A stretch of DNA of 64,000 nt from Methylotuvimicrobium buryatense 5G (GCF_000341735.1 NZ_KB455575.1:1515422-1579421); one strand, 5' to 3'. Positions 35,256 through 44,774 are shown, counted from the first letter of the stretch. The notes: a model not told the origin generated them from the sequence alone. Numbers and translations are program-made.

Positions 35256-35434
35256 CCATAAGCGCCAACTTAGTGCCTATTCTATGGTGCGTTTATGGCT
35301 TTATTCGTCATATTGGTATGGGTTGTCGATATCCATGTTGCATGGATGCGGTGCTACGCATTGCCATCCTTGGCCCTGGATTCCGCCAATCCCTGGCGGA
35401 ATGACGCGTTCCTTCCTTAAGTTGGCGCTTATGG
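35256..35434. mobile_element. MITE-like family H element with 17-bp terminal inverted repeats
   Basis: CCATAAGCGCCAACTTA at 35256-35272 and its exact complement at 35418-35434 enclose a non-coding 179-bp element. Flanks are CCTAACTCC (35247-35255) and CCTAGCTCC (35435-35443), an 8/9 match consistent with an aged 9-bp target duplication. The inside has TCCATGTTGCATGGATG and CCGCCAATCCCTGGCGG hairpins. Confidence 0.82.
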
Positions 35435-35453
35435 CCTAGCTCCCTAGCCGGAC

Positions 35454-35479
35454 GGAGTCTTTGCTCCGTCCGCTTCAAC
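35454..35479. other. Hairpin downstream of pntB
   Basis: CGGACGGAG-TCTTTG-CTCCGTCCG forms a 9-bp stem. No T-run follows on either strand, so it is not a canonical terminator. Confidence 0.5.
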
Positions 35480-35695
35480 CGAAGACGGCATGATTTTCCG
35501 CGCCTACTGTCGAGGCAACACATGATGTCCAATAGAATTATTTTGTCACTCCGGTTCATCTTCCTCTTCGTTTCAATCGCGATGATTTACGAAGTGGTGA
35601 GCACTCGATCGCATTTATTTTAAACCACTAGACTGCTGCTTGTTTGTTAGAATAATGCAATATAAATTGTAACTATTCAGCGCATGCGGTAGGTT

Positions 35696-35795
35696 GGTGT
35701 CAGGCATTGATTTCTAAGGACGCGTGAATACATCCCTGTAAGCTCTGACTGCAACGTCCTGTTGCAGACAGCCTTATAAATCAATGCCTGACACC
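35696..35795 (+). repeat. Family I element: 18-bp inverted repeats around the shared core
   Basis: Perfect inverted repeats GGTGTCAGGCATTGATTT (35696-35713 and complement 35778-35795) enclose a variant of the shared core (AAGGACGCGTGAATACATCC). A hairpin CTGCAAC-GTCCT-GTTGCAG follows it. It is a single copy in this window and shows the core in a context unrelated to family A ends. Confidence 0.75.
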
Positions 35796-35936
35796 TTCTC
35801 ATACATGACTTATGCTGAATAATTACTATAAATTAAAACTTCTTGCAAAATAGACAAACGGCCTCCCCTGCTTGCATTAGGATTATTTGCATGGCTCGAC
35901 GCTCCCTTAACAAATTAAGGTTCAAGGTGATTTATC

Positions 35937-37001
35937 ATGGACGTGAAGAACGTAGATATATTAATTGTTGACGATACCCCCGCCAACCTCCACTTATTGG
36001 CCAGTATTCTTAAGGAAGAAGGCTATAAAGTCAGACCTGCCGCAAATGGTGAAATGGCTTTGGCGGCCATTGCTAGCAGGGCCCCCGACTTGATCCTTTT
36101 GGACATTAAAATGCCCGGCATGAACGGCTTTGAAGTTTGCGCACGCTTGAAGTCCGACCCGTCCACACGCAATATTCCGGTACTATTCATCAGCGCCCTA
36201 ACCGACGTCACCGATAAACTCAAAGCCTTCAGTGTCGGTGGACTGGACTATATTAGTAAGCCCTTCCAGTTCGAAGAGGTCAAAGCGCGCGTTTCCACGC
36301 ATTTGCAGTTGAAAGAACTGCAAAATCAGATGGAACGAAAGATCGAGAATGGCGTGCGAAGGATTCAACAACTCAACCGGGAAATTATCGACACGCAGCG
36401 CGAAGTCATTTTAACGCTGGGCGAAATTTGCGAAACGCGCTCTCACGAAACGGGCCTGCATGTCAGGCGCGTGGCCGAGTTCAGCTATTTGCTCGCGCAA
36501 CTGCGCGGCTACGAAGAAGCGGAATTGATCAAACACGCCTCGCCGATGCACGACATCGGCAAGGTGGCGATTCCGGATCATATTCTAAACAAACCCGGCA
36601 AACTGACTGCCGAAGAATGGAAGATCATGAAAACCCATAGCGAATTGGGCTTTCAAATGTTATCGGTTTCTAATCGACCGCTATTGCGCATGGCGGCAAT
36701 CATCGCGCAGCAACATCATGAGAAATGGGATGGCAGCGGCTACCCCCTGGGCTTACAAGGCGAAAATATTCATATCGCAGGCCGCATCACCGCGATCGCC
36801 GATGTCTTGGATGCCCTTGGCCACGAGCGCTGCTATAAACCGGCTTGGGCAATAGACGACATACTGGATTTTTTTAATGAACAAAGAGGCAAACACTTCG
36901 ACCCGGTACTAATCGATTTGTTTATGGAAAATCTCGATCAGTTCTTGGCCAAGATAGAATTTTTTAAACAATTAGATCGATTCGACGCGACCATCGTTTG
37001 A
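35937..37001 (+). CDS. Response regulator with HD-GYP domain, first gene of a sensory operon
   Basis: The 354 residues comprise a receiver (ILIVDDTPAN; Asp in LILLDIKMPGMNGFE), a coiled linker (about 140-165) and an HD-GYP domain. The latter has HDIGKVAIPDHIL, then HHEKWDGSGYP and GRITAIADVLDALGHERCY. It is predicted to hydrolyse c-di-GMP when phosphorylated. AAGGTGA lies ahead of the ATG. It resembles the regulator at 1346-2461 in layout but has a different linker. The downstream genes (serine hydrolase, two binding proteins, hybrid kinase) follow on the same strand at short spacing. Confidence 0.93.
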   Translation: MDVKNVDILIVDDTPANLHLLASILKEEGYKVRPAANGEMALAAIASRAPDLILLDIKMPGMNGFEVCARLKSDPSTRNIPVLFISALTDVTDKLKAFSVGGLDYISKPFQFEEVKARVSTHLQLKELQNQMERKIENGVRRIQQLNREIIDTQREVILTLGEICETRSHETGLHVRRVAEFSYLLAQLRGYEEAELIKHASPMHDIGKVAIPDHILNKPGKLTAEEWKIMKTHSELGFQMLSVSNRPLLRMAAIIAQQHHEKWDGSGYPLGLQGENIHIAGRITAIADVLDALGHERCYKPAWAIDDILDFFNEQRGKHFDPVLIDLFMENLDQFLAKIEFFKQLDRFDATIV

Positions 37002-37006
37002 GGCCG

Positions 37007-37040
37007 AAGCATGCCTTTCGCACTTCACACTTCGGCACCG
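37007..37040. repeat. Remnant of a family A end
   Basis: GCATGCCTTTCGCACTTCAC followed by ACTTCGGCAC matches a family A terminal repeat with changes. The rest of the element is absent. It lies between the HD-GYP gene and the serine hydrolase and is not part of either. Confidence 0.55.
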
Positions 37041-37082
37041 ACACTCCATACTCTGAACGCACAAAAACACAAGAGAAACCTC

Positions 37083-38408
37083 ATGCTTTCAGCATTAAGA
37101 CTATTGATTGCCCTACTCCTAACGCAAACTCCGGCTTTCGCTAAAGAAATCGCACTCCCCGTTCCTCCCGAATCTGTCGGTCTATCTTCGCCGCGATTAC
37201 AGCATATCAGCCGTTTAATCGACCGGCATATCGACGAGAAAAAGATCGCCGGCGCCGTCGTACTCGTCGCGCGTAAAGGCGAGATCGCCTATTTTCGCGA
37301 AGCGGGACAAGCCGGCACCGACCAGGCCATGCAAAAAGACACTATTTTTAGAGTGGTGTCGATGACCAAACCGTTGACTAGCGTGGCGACGATGTTGTTG
37401 TACGAAGAAGGCAAGCTATTGCTGTCCGATCCCGTTTCTAAATACATCCCCGAGTTCAAAGATCCCAAGGTATTGGAAATGCAACCGCCCGGCTCGGCAT
37501 CCGAATACAAACTGGTGCCTGCAAAACGGGAAATAACCATTCGCGATCTCCTCAGCCATACTTCCGGCTTGCTATATCTGTTTCCTAATAACTATTATCA
37601 TGAACGAAACCGGCAGTTAGTGGTCGATTTCTACAAAGAAGCGGGGATTACCGACGGTTTTTGCCGGCCGAACGAAACGATTGGCGACATGGTCAAACGG
37701 CTTGCGCGCTTGCCGCTTTATCAGCATCCGGGCGAACTTTGGGAATACAGTCTCGCCAGCGACGTGTTGGGTTATCTGGTGGAAGTCGTATCCGGCATGC
37801 CGTTCGACCGATTCATGCAACAACGCATTTTCGATCCGCTAAAAATGCACGACAGTCATTTTTATTTGCCCAAGGAAAAAATGCACCGCCTGGCTTCCGT
37901 TTGGAAAAGCGATTGGCAAGGCTCCTTGGCTCCCGCCCCCGACAAGATGCTTGACGGCGATCTAGCCCTATGTCCATCCGATGCACTGGCCTTATCCGGA
38001 AAATACCTTACCGGCGGCGCCAATGTATTGTCCACGGCACATGACTATTACCGTTTCGCGCAAATGCTGCTCAACAAGGGCGAACTGGACGGCGTGCGCC
38101 TGTTGAGCCGTAAAACGGTGGAGTTGATGACCGCTACCAACCATATCGGCCATTTCGATGCGGACTTCTTACACGGGCCGGGCTGGAAATTCGGCTTAGG
38201 CTTCGCCATTCAGCAAGACCGCGAACATGATGTCGATTCCGGCGATCCGGGCGTATTCGAATGGGCGGGCATCTACTCGACCCGCTTTAGCATTAACCCG
38301 AAAGAAGAAACCATTACAATATTCCTGTCGCAAACCTCGCCGTTCAACTTGCATTTCGGATTGTGGGATACCTTGCTGGTGTTGACCAACTCGGCCATTA
38401 TCGATTAA
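37083..38408 (+). CDS. Exported serine hydrolase, class C beta-lactamase/PBP4* family
   Basis: From the ATG at 37083 (441 residues) a signal peptide (LLIALLLTQTPAFA) leads to a penicillin-binding/beta-lactamase fold. It has the active-site SMTK motif and EYSLASDVLGYLVE as the second-motif region (Y-x-N equivalent, here Y-S-L). HGPGWKFGLGF lies near the third motif. The family includes esterases, peptidases and class C beta-lactamases; the substrate cannot be told from sequence. An upstream in-frame start at 37011 lies in the family A remnant and would place the signal peptide internally. Its place among sensory genes suggests it makes or removes the signal. Confidence 0.85.
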   Translation: MLSALRLLIALLLTQTPAFAKEIALPVPPESVGLSSPRLQHISRLIDRHIDEKKIAGAVVLVARKGEIAYFREAGQAGTDQAMQKDTIFRVVSMTKPLTSVATMLLYEEGKLLLSDPVSKYIPEFKDPKVLEMQPPGSASEYKLVPAKREITIRDLLSHTSGLLYLFPNNYYHERNRQLVVDFYKEAGITDGFCRPNETIGDMVKRLARLPLYQHPGELWEYSLASDVLGYLVEVVSGMPFDRFMQQRIFDPLKMHDSHFYLPKEKMHRLASVWKSDWQGSLAPAPDKMLDGDLALCPSDALALSGKYLTGGANVLSTAHDYYRFAQMLLNKGELDGVRLLSRKTVELMTATNHIGHFDADFLHGPGWKFGLGFAIQQDREHDVDSGDPGVFEWAGIYSTRFSINPKEETITIFLSQTSPFNLHFGLWDTLLVLTNSAIID

Positions 38409-38421
38409 ACGAAGGACTGAC

Positions 38422-39255
38422 ATGAAATTCACTAAAAATCCGTTTCGATTGAGCATTGCGTTAATCGCAATCTTATTGTTTTCCGCCAACTCCTCAGCGA
38501 CGGGACCTCGCATCAAACTCGACATGTTCACCGACAGCGCCAATGTCATTTACGCGCTTGACGGCCCGCCCTTGATCACGACCCAGCTTAGCGGGGGCGG
38601 AGTAGCGCTCGAACTCGTCAACACGATCATGGAAAGACAAAATATCCAAGCTCCGATCAATACCCTCCCTTTATCGCGCATGCTGAAATATTACATGTTT
38701 CAAGAAAACGCGTTGGCCTTGGTCGGCTCTCCGCTTAGCTTTACTGAAGACCAACAAAAATCACTGATTTTCATTCCGCTATTGCGCTTACAGGATCATT
38801 ATTTTATTTACCGCCCCAATCAATCCGAAGGATTTCCGTGGTCGGGCGACCTTAAAGCTCTGGCCGGACGCGTCTATGGCGCGAACCCGGAGGAAGATGT
38901 CAGCGCTTACCGGCAAGCCGGTATTAAAACGATAACAGGCAACACACTCAACCTATTGGAAAGGTTGAAATCCGGTTCGGTCGATTTCATCGGCGATACG
39001 GAATTGACCGTCGATTGGTTTCTCGATAAAAACTTATCGACCGAAAAGCCGCGTTTTATCAAGCTGGAACCCGCTGCGGGAGAGCGCAACTTATCCATTA
39101 TTTTCAATAAAAAGCACCCGGAAGGCGAATCCTTGGCAAAGCAATTCAGACAAGGCCTCGATGCCATCATCGCCGACGGAACTTACCAAAAAATACTCGA
39201 ACAGGCATTCGGCGAAAATAAAGCCGTAAGCACGTCCGTCTTACCTCTCAAGTAG
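38422..39255 (+). CDS. Periplasmic solute-binding protein, family 3-like
   Basis: The 277 residues comprise a signal peptide (LSIALIAILLFSANSSA) and a type II periplasmic binding fold. PPLITTQLSGGGVALELVNTIM, TLPLSRMLKYY and LKALAGRVYGANPEEDV are visible, with AKQFRQGLDAIIADGTYQKIL near the C-terminus as in amino acid binders. No permease or ATPase gene is near. It is followed 7 bases later by a second such protein and then by a hybrid kinase, so a sensory rather than a transport role is likely. Confidence 0.85.
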   Translation: MKFTKNPFRLSIALIAILLFSANSSATGPRIKLDMFTDSANVIYALDGPPLITTQLSGGGVALELVNTIMERQNIQAPINTLPLSRMLKYYMFQENALALVGSPLSFTEDQQKSLIFIPLLRLQDHYFIYRPNQSEGFPWSGDLKALAGRVYGANPEEDVSAYRQAGIKTITGNTLNLLERLKSGSVDFIGDTELTVDWFLDKNLSTEKPRFIKLEPAAGERNLSIIFNKKHPEGESLAKQFRQGLDAIIADGTYQKILEQAFGENKAVSTSVLPLK

Positions 39256-39262
39256 ATTGTCG

Positions 39263-40051
39263 ATGCGTTGGTTTTTGTTATCGCTTTGGCTAGGCATCCC
39301 GATCGCGCGTGCCGATACCGATTTCGTCGTCATCGATGCGAATGAAAGCGTCCCCTATTGGTGTCGATTCACCCCCGAAGGAGGCATGGGCAGCGAGTTA
39401 CTGCAAGCCATGTCGTCCGCCGCGGGCTTAACCACGCAAATTCGTTTCGTACCGCTGTCGAGAATGATTGAAGACCGGTCCAATAACGACTCGGGTAACC
39501 CCGAGTTTTTCATGTGGCAACAAGAGTTTGCCGCGATCATCCCGATCGCGATTTCGGAAATGTCGCTATTTTATTATCGCCCTCATCACTCTAAACCGCT
39601 GAAAGTCAAAGGCTTTGACGATCTCAAATCTTATAAGATCGGCGTTTTAAAAGGCATTTTGATCGACCGAAAAGCCTTGGAACAAATGGGGCTCACTTTT
39701 GAAAGCAGTTATACTCAAGCCTCCTTATTCAAAAAACTTAAAGTAGGCCGTATCGACTTGGTCATTGAAATCGATTTAGTAGGCCGGCAAATGATTAATC
39801 AACTTTATCCGGAACTTGCCGATGATTTCGTCCGCATGCCGCTATCCAATACCGTTTCGCCGATCGCGATCATGATCGATGCCAATTATCCGAACGCCGA
39901 CAGTATTGCCGAACGTTATCGAAAAGGCTTAGCAAGCATTATCGCTAATGGCGAGTATCAACGAATCGTCGAACGTTATTATCCTGACAGCAAACTGCCG
40001 GACGGTTGGTTTGACAATTTGTACCGTTTCCAACAAATGTATGCCTATTAA
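39263..40051 (+). CDS. Second periplasmic solute-binding protein, family 3-like
   Basis: About 262 residues, with a short signal (FLLSLWLGIPIARA). It has the layout of the preceding gene product: GGMGSELLQAMSSAAGL, FVPLSRMIEDR, and YRKGLASIIANGEYQRIVERYY. The two are diverged paralogues, as the shared VPLSRM/LPLSRM and C-terminal helices show. An in-frame TTG at 39257 would add two residues; I prefer the ATG. The hybrid kinase starts 8 bases after the stop. Confidence 0.84.
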   Translation: MRWFLLSLWLGIPIARADTDFVVIDANESVPYWCRFTPEGGMGSELLQAMSSAAGLTTQIRFVPLSRMIEDRSNNDSGNPEFFMWQQEFAAIIPIAISEMSLFYYRPHHSKPLKVKGFDDLKSYKIGVLKGILIDRKALEQMGLTFESSYTQASLFKKLKVGRIDLVIEIDLVGRQMINQLYPELADDFVRMPLSNTVSPIAIMIDANYPNADSIAERYRKGLASIIANGEYQRIVERYYPDSKLPDGWFDNLYRFQQMYAY

Positions 40052-40059
40052 GGCTCTGC

Positions 40060-42372
40060 ATGAAATTCCGTTTAAAAAGCATCAAGTCCAGGCTCACCCT
40101 CTTACTGCTGACCATTGCCGTAATGGGTTTCGGCCCTTACGAAACTTACAACTATATCCAGACAAAGCAGCGTCTCCATGATGAACTGGAAATTTCGGCC
40201 GATAGGCAAATAAGGCGCTTGAAAGAAAGTCTCATCATTCCATTATGGGAAATGGACGACCATTGGATCGACAAATTAATCAACATCGACATGCTCAACG
40301 AGGATACCTATGCGATACAAGTATCCGGCGATGAGAAATTATGGGTCGCCCGAATCCGAAATGACGAATGGCAAGCCATTCCGGGAAATCGTCAACCGAT
40401 CGACGGCAACTTTGTTTATCGCGAAGGCTCGGTGAAACAGGATGATATCGAAATCGGTCGAATAAAGCTTTATCTCAGTAAAAAGCGCTTAGATGAGCAA
40501 TTGCAAGAGGCTCGATTGGTCACCACGATCAGGGGTCTAACGCTCATTTTTCTAATTGTGTTTTGTCTTCGTCTCGCTTTGGAACTGATCGTCGTAAAAC
40601 CGATGTTACAGTTGCTTGACGTAGTCAAACGAATTGCCGCCGGCAATTACAACGTCACTTTTAACCAGAGGCTACATGGCGAGTTAGGATTATTGGCGCG
40701 CGGCATTCTGCAAATGATGCAAAATCTGCATCAGCGTGAAACGGAACGCGATATCGTTACCGCCGAATTACAACAAACCAACAAGAAACTGGCTCACGAA
40801 TTACACGAGCATGCCAAGGCGCAAATCGCTCTGAAAGAACTGAACGAAACCCTAGAGCAGCGCATCGATGAACGTACCAAGGATTTAAATCGCACCAATC
40901 AATCCTTACGGGAAATCAGTCTTGCCTTCGAAAAAGCCAAAAATGACGCCGAATCGGCCAATAAAGCGAAAAGCATTTTCCTAGCCAACATGACCCATGA
41001 ACTGCGTACGCCAATGAATGCCGTATTGGGATTTTCCAGGTTGATGCAAAGCGATAGCGACCTAACCGCCACGCAACGCGAAAACCTCGACATCATCAAC
41101 CGAAGCGGAACTTACCTGTTGGAATTAATCAATCAGGTGCTGGACATGGCTAAAATCGAATCGGGGCGCATGATCGTCGAAAACGCACCTTTCGATTTAG
41201 GCTCCGTAATCCGCAACATCATCGACATGATGCAAGAGCGCGCCAAGTCGAAAGGCTTGCAACTACGTATCGACCAATGCTCGACCTTTCCCCGATTTAT
41301 CGATGCCGACACCGCAAAATTTCGGCATATCCTGGTCAATCTTTTGAGCAATGCAATCAAATACACGAAACAGGGCGAAATCACCTTAAGGCTCAATGCG
41401 CACCGCCAAACCGACCGAGACGGTTTGATGTTGGTTTGCGAGGTTGAAGATACCGGGATTGGCATAGCCACCGAAGACATACCCTATATTTTTGCCCCAT
41501 TCGTACAGCTAGGTTCTTTATCGGATCAACAAGGTACGGGCTTAGGCCTTGTCATTACCAAGCAATATGTCGAACTCATGGAAGGCGTGATTAGCGTTCA
41601 TAGTCAGCCGGGAAAAGGTTCGCTATTTCGCGTCGAGATTCCGGTCGGCGATGTCGCCGAATCTACGATCGAAGACTTTCATGACTCCATCAATAGCCGC
41701 GTTATCGGTCTGGAACCCGGCCAACCCGACTACAAAATACTGATCGTCGAAGACAAAGCGGAAAATCGCTTGTTGTTGAAAAAAATATTGAAATCGGTCG
41801 GCTTTAACGTTATGGAGGCAACAAACGGACAAGAAGGCGTCGAGGCATTCAAACAGTGGCATCCAGATTTTATCTGGATGGACCGACGCATGCCGGTCAT
41901 GGATGGAATCGAAGCGACTAAAACCATTCTAGCCTTGCCGGAAGCCGACAAGGTCAAAATCGCCGCGGTCACGGCATCGGTTTATTTGGAAGATCGGCAA
42001 GCTTTTTTGAAGGCCGGAGCCTGCGACATCGTTAACAAACCCTATCGTAACGAGGAGATTTTCGATTGCATGGCCAAGCATTTAGATGTGCGCTATTTAT
42101 ATGATCAAACCGAAATTAAAAGCGCTTCAAACGATGAAATGATTCAGGAAAATCTACTTGAAAAGCTCAAACAGCAACCCTTAAACTGGCTTAAGTCGTT
42201 GGAACTTTCCGCAATCGAACTGGATGTCGAGCAATGCCTCGAACTTGTCAAGAGCGTCGACACGGACGACACCGAACTTTCGGAGCAATTATTAGCAATA
42301 ATTAATCACTTCGAATTTGACCGTCTATTGCAGCTATTAACAACAGTCCAACAAAATATGAAAGAGAGTTAG
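40060..42372 (+). CDS. Hybrid histidine kinase with periplasmic sensor, HAMP and receiver
   Basis: This 770-residue protein has an N-terminal helix (about 12-30) and a periplasmic region of about 120 residues without a recognised domain. A second helix (about 148-175) leads to HAMP (VKPMLQLLDVVKRIAAGNYNV). A coiled coil and HisKA (THELRTPMN, His near 312) follow. The ATPase has NLLSNAIKYT, DTGIGIA and GTGLGL. A receiver has LIVEDKAENRLL with Asp in FIWMDRRMP near 607. The tail of about 75 residues resembles the tails of the permease-kinases. It probably phosphorylates the HD-GYP regulator at the head of the operon. The ligand may be presented by the two binding proteins. Confidence 0.93.
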   Translation: MKFRLKSIKSRLTLLLLTIAVMGFGPYETYNYIQTKQRLHDELEISADRQIRRLKESLIIPLWEMDDHWIDKLINIDMLNEDTYAIQVSGDEKLWVARIRNDEWQAIPGNRQPIDGNFVYREGSVKQDDIEIGRIKLYLSKKRLDEQLQEARLVTTIRGLTLIFLIVFCLRLALELIVVKPMLQLLDVVKRIAAGNYNVTFNQRLHGELGLLARGILQMMQNLHQRETERDIVTAELQQTNKKLAHELHEHAKAQIALKELNETLEQRIDERTKDLNRTNQSLREISLAFEKAKNDAESANKAKSIFLANMTHELRTPMNAVLGFSRLMQSDSDLTATQRENLDIINRSGTYLLELINQVLDMAKIESGRMIVENAPFDLGSVIRNIIDMMQERAKSKGLQLRIDQCSTFPRFIDADTAKFRHILVNLLSNAIKYTKQGEITLRLNAHRQTDRDGLMLVCEVEDTGIGIATEDIPYIFAPFVQLGSLSDQQGTGLGLVITKQYVELMEGVISVHSQPGKGSLFRVEIPVGDVAESTIEDFHDSINSRVIGLEPGQPDYKILIVEDKAENRLLLKKILKSVGFNVMEATNGQEGVEAFKQWHPDFIWMDRRMPVMDGIEATKTILALPEADKVKIAAVTASVYLEDRQAFLKAGACDIVNKPYRNEEIFDCMAKHLDVRYLYDQTEIKSASNDEMIQENLLEKLKQQPLNWLKSLELSAIELDVEQCLELVKSVDTDDTELSEQLLAIINHFEFDRLLQLLTTVQQNMKES

Positions 42373-42418
42373 GATTGGATCACACTCCTTTCATACTGAA
42401 AAACCGTACGACTTGATT

Positions 42419-42581
42419 TATACCTTTCGCACTTGAAATTTCGGTAGCGCCGGAGGGGAGGCATCGGGTCGTCTCGGCAAAGGCTTTGCCGGAATGTAGC
42501 TGGCATAGAGCTTACATTGACGTATTTACGGCGTCCTTTGACGGGCACCCCGAGGCCGAATTTTCATCTACGATGGGCTTA
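42419..42581 (-). repeat. Family A copy A9
   Basis: A complete but diverged copy 47 bases after the hybrid kinase stop. Its core complement reads GACGTATTTACGGCGTCC, one change from consensus. Confidence 0.82.
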
Positions 42582-42771
42582 TTTTACAGGGCTGTCAGTT
42601 GCATCCCTACTTTCAAAATCATCGAACAATTTTTCAGAATGAAGGGCGCAATGAGGAGCCCAAGCCTTATTCTAAACATAAGGCCGTCAAGCTTGTTGCT
42701 TATTACGAAATGCCGGTGTTAAAGTACAGATAAGATTGATTGAATAAAGTCGCATGGCGTCTTAATAAAGG

Positions 42772-42959
42772 TAAGGAACGAGCATGAAATAACTTCGACA
42801 ACTTCTGGGAGGGGGATCGGTGGCTCGATTGACAGCTGTCGGCGGCAGGGAAAGCCGCCGTCAAGCCTACATGGAAGTATTCACAGCGTCCTGTCAAGCG
42901 AGTCACCGAATCGCCGCAAAGCCTACTACTTGTAGCAGTTATTTTGTGCATATTCCTTA
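42772..42959 (-). repeat. Family C copy C2, uninterrupted
   Basis: This 188-bp element ends in TAAGGAACGAGCATGAAATA and the complement of TAAGGAATATGCACAAAATA. It is the reference for reading C1 (21915-22275). The hairpin stem is GGCGGC...GCCGCC with arms TTGACAG/CTGTCAA. The remaining space 42582-42771 and 42960-43003 shows no gene. Confidence 0.85.
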
Positions 42960-43003
42960 GTCAAATCAATTAACTGTCACACCACTTTTTAACGGTTACG
43001 CTT

Positions 43004-44191
43004 ATGATCCATCATGCCCTAGCCTTACATTTCCACCAACCAGCCGGTAACCTTGAGTTTCTTTGGGAACATGAACCTTGGGAAGCGGAAAGAATTCTCT
43101 TTGCGCTTGACCGGATTCCGAGAACGCTTTGGCCATATCAAGGCTTGGGTAAAGTCCATATCTCGTTATCGGGAACTTTACTCGAAACTCTGTCGAACCC
43201 CTCTTTCCAGCAGCTCGTATACGGAAAAGTCGACTGCGGTACGTTGCTATGGTATCTCCAAAATGAAGAGATCATCAGAGTACTCGGCTCCGCTTATTAC
43301 CACCCCGTTCTGCCCCTGATACCCATAGCCGATCGCGAGCCTCAGGTGGAGCGCTGGCTGGGTATAGGAAAACACCTCTTCAACCGCGAGAAATTTACAG
43401 GTTTTTGGCCGCCGGAAATGGGTTTCACGATGGAGATGATTCCACTACTCAAACGATTCGGCTACCGATATGTGTTTGTCGATAGCGAACATGTGGAAGC
43501 ATTAACACCGATGAGCTGGGAAGAATTGCATTATCGGCCTCACATAGCCCGTAACGGCACCGATAGCATCGTAGTGATCGTCAGAGACAGAGATCTATCG
43601 AACGCTCAAGAGTCCGGGATGGACTACGGGTGGTTCAGCCGCGAGGTTCACGATAGAACCCGTTGGTGTAATTTCGAACCGTTAGTCACAACCTGTTCCG
43701 ATGGCGACAATGGCGGCTGGTTCCGCGACACCTCGCCCCATAACAACTTCTGGGGCGTGTTCTATCAAGAGTTCATGGCTCAAGCCCAAAGCGGCACCGA
43801 TGATATCCGACCTGCATTTGTGGAAGATTATTTGGACGAGCACGGTACCTATGGCGAAGTCTACATCCGCCCGGGCGCTTGGAATACCGGTTGGCATCAT
43901 GGCCGCGACTTTCAACAATGGACCGGTTCGCAAGCTCAAAAAGACGCCTTGGCTCGTGTCCATGCGATCAGCAAAATCGTTCACGAAGTCCACTGGCAGA
44001 ATCTAGAACAACAAGATACCAATCATGCTCTGGAGAAATTACTGGAATCCACGATGTGGCATTTGCTTCGTTCGGAAACGAGTTGCAACTTTTATTGGGG
44101 AGAAGCTTGGGTTCATCGTTGTCATGAAGACCTTAACGACTGTGTATCGACCTTGGAAGCCATTCACGAACTTCTTACCAATATAAAATGA
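43004..44191 (+). CDS. Glycoside hydrolase family 57 protein
   Basis: The 395 residues begin HHALALHFHQPAGNLEF, the first conserved GH57 block. GFWPPEMGF carries the predicted glutamate nucleophile and CSDGDNGGWF the predicted acid aspartate. GH57 enzymes act on alpha-glucans (amylase, 4-alpha-glucanotransferase, branching enzyme). At 395 residues this is a short member without the C-terminal domain of branching enzymes, so the exact activity is open. No signal peptide is seen, so it should act on internal glycogen. A second GH57 gene follows at 44775. The start has only a weak ribosome site. Confidence 0.88.
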   Translation: MIHHALALHFHQPAGNLEFLWEHEPWEAERILFALDRIPRTLWPYQGLGKVHISLSGTLLETLSNPSFQQLVYGKVDCGTLLWYLQNEEIIRVLGSAYYHPVLPLIPIADREPQVERWLGIGKHLFNREKFTGFWPPEMGFTMEMIPLLKRFGYRYVFVDSEHVEALTPMSWEELHYRPHIARNGTDSIVVIVRDRDLSNAQESGMDYGWFSREVHDRTRWCNFEPLVTTCSDGDNGGWFRDTSPHNNFWGVFYQEFMAQAQSGTDDIRPAFVEDYLDEHGTYGEVYIRPGAWNTGWHHGRDFQQWTGSQAQKDALARVHAISKIVHEVHWQNLEQQDTNHALEKLLESTMWHLLRSETSCNFYWGEAWVHRCHEDLNDCVSTLEAIHELLTNIK

Positions 44192-44319
44192 ACGATCAAG
44201 ATCAGATCGCGCATTAAAAATTAGTCGCGATAAGCGAGAGCATTAAACCGATTGCCAAAAATAAACATACCCAAATGACTCAGGAAATTTGTTCGACTAC
44301 AAAATCCGGAAATGAGCGC

Positions 44320-44479
44320 ATATACCTTTCGCGCTTTAAACTTCGGGAGTGCCTGAGGAGGTCCCGGGTGCTCGGCAAAGGCTTTGCCAGCGTGGAGCTG
44401 GCATAGAGCTTACATGAACGTATTAACGGCGTCCTTTGACGGGCATCCCGGGGCCTAATTTTGATCTACGATGGATATA
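44320..44479 (-). repeat. Family A copy A10
   Basis: A complete copy between the two GH57 genes. The core complement is AACGTATTAACGGCGTCC, more diverged than most copies. Confidence 0.82.
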
Positions 44480-44638
44480 ATTGCGCTCTGTTACCTTTCC
44501 CGCCCTGCAGTAGATGGGCCGAAATATCTTCAGTTGGGTTTGTTTGTCGCCGGAAATCGCTTAAACCAACGTTTATCGTTGATACTTCACCCCCTCATCA
44601 TCCCTATCGTCAAGCTTTCAAGGAAGGCAAAGCCATTG

Positions 44639-44739
44639 CTATACCTTTCGCACTTCAAATTTCGGCAATGCCAGAGGAGGCGCCTGGGCGTCCTTTGGCG
44701 GACACCCAGGCGCCGAATTTTGATCTACGACGGGTATAT
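44639..44739 (-). repeat. Family A copy A11, core deleted
   Basis: Only 101 bp. Both terminal repeats and the arms GCGCCTGGG/CCCAGGCGCC are intact, but the sequence between GGGTGCTCGGCAAAGG and GGCGTCCTTTGG is gone. It is flanked by perfect-looking TA ends. Confidence 0.85.
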
Positions 44740-44774
44740 AACCTAACGTAAACTTAACCAATGAGGAATCTCAA

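Noticed and set aside
35454-35479. Terminator of pntAB
   Set aside because: The hairpin is stable but has no T-run on either strand and lies 220 bases beyond pntB behind a mobile element.
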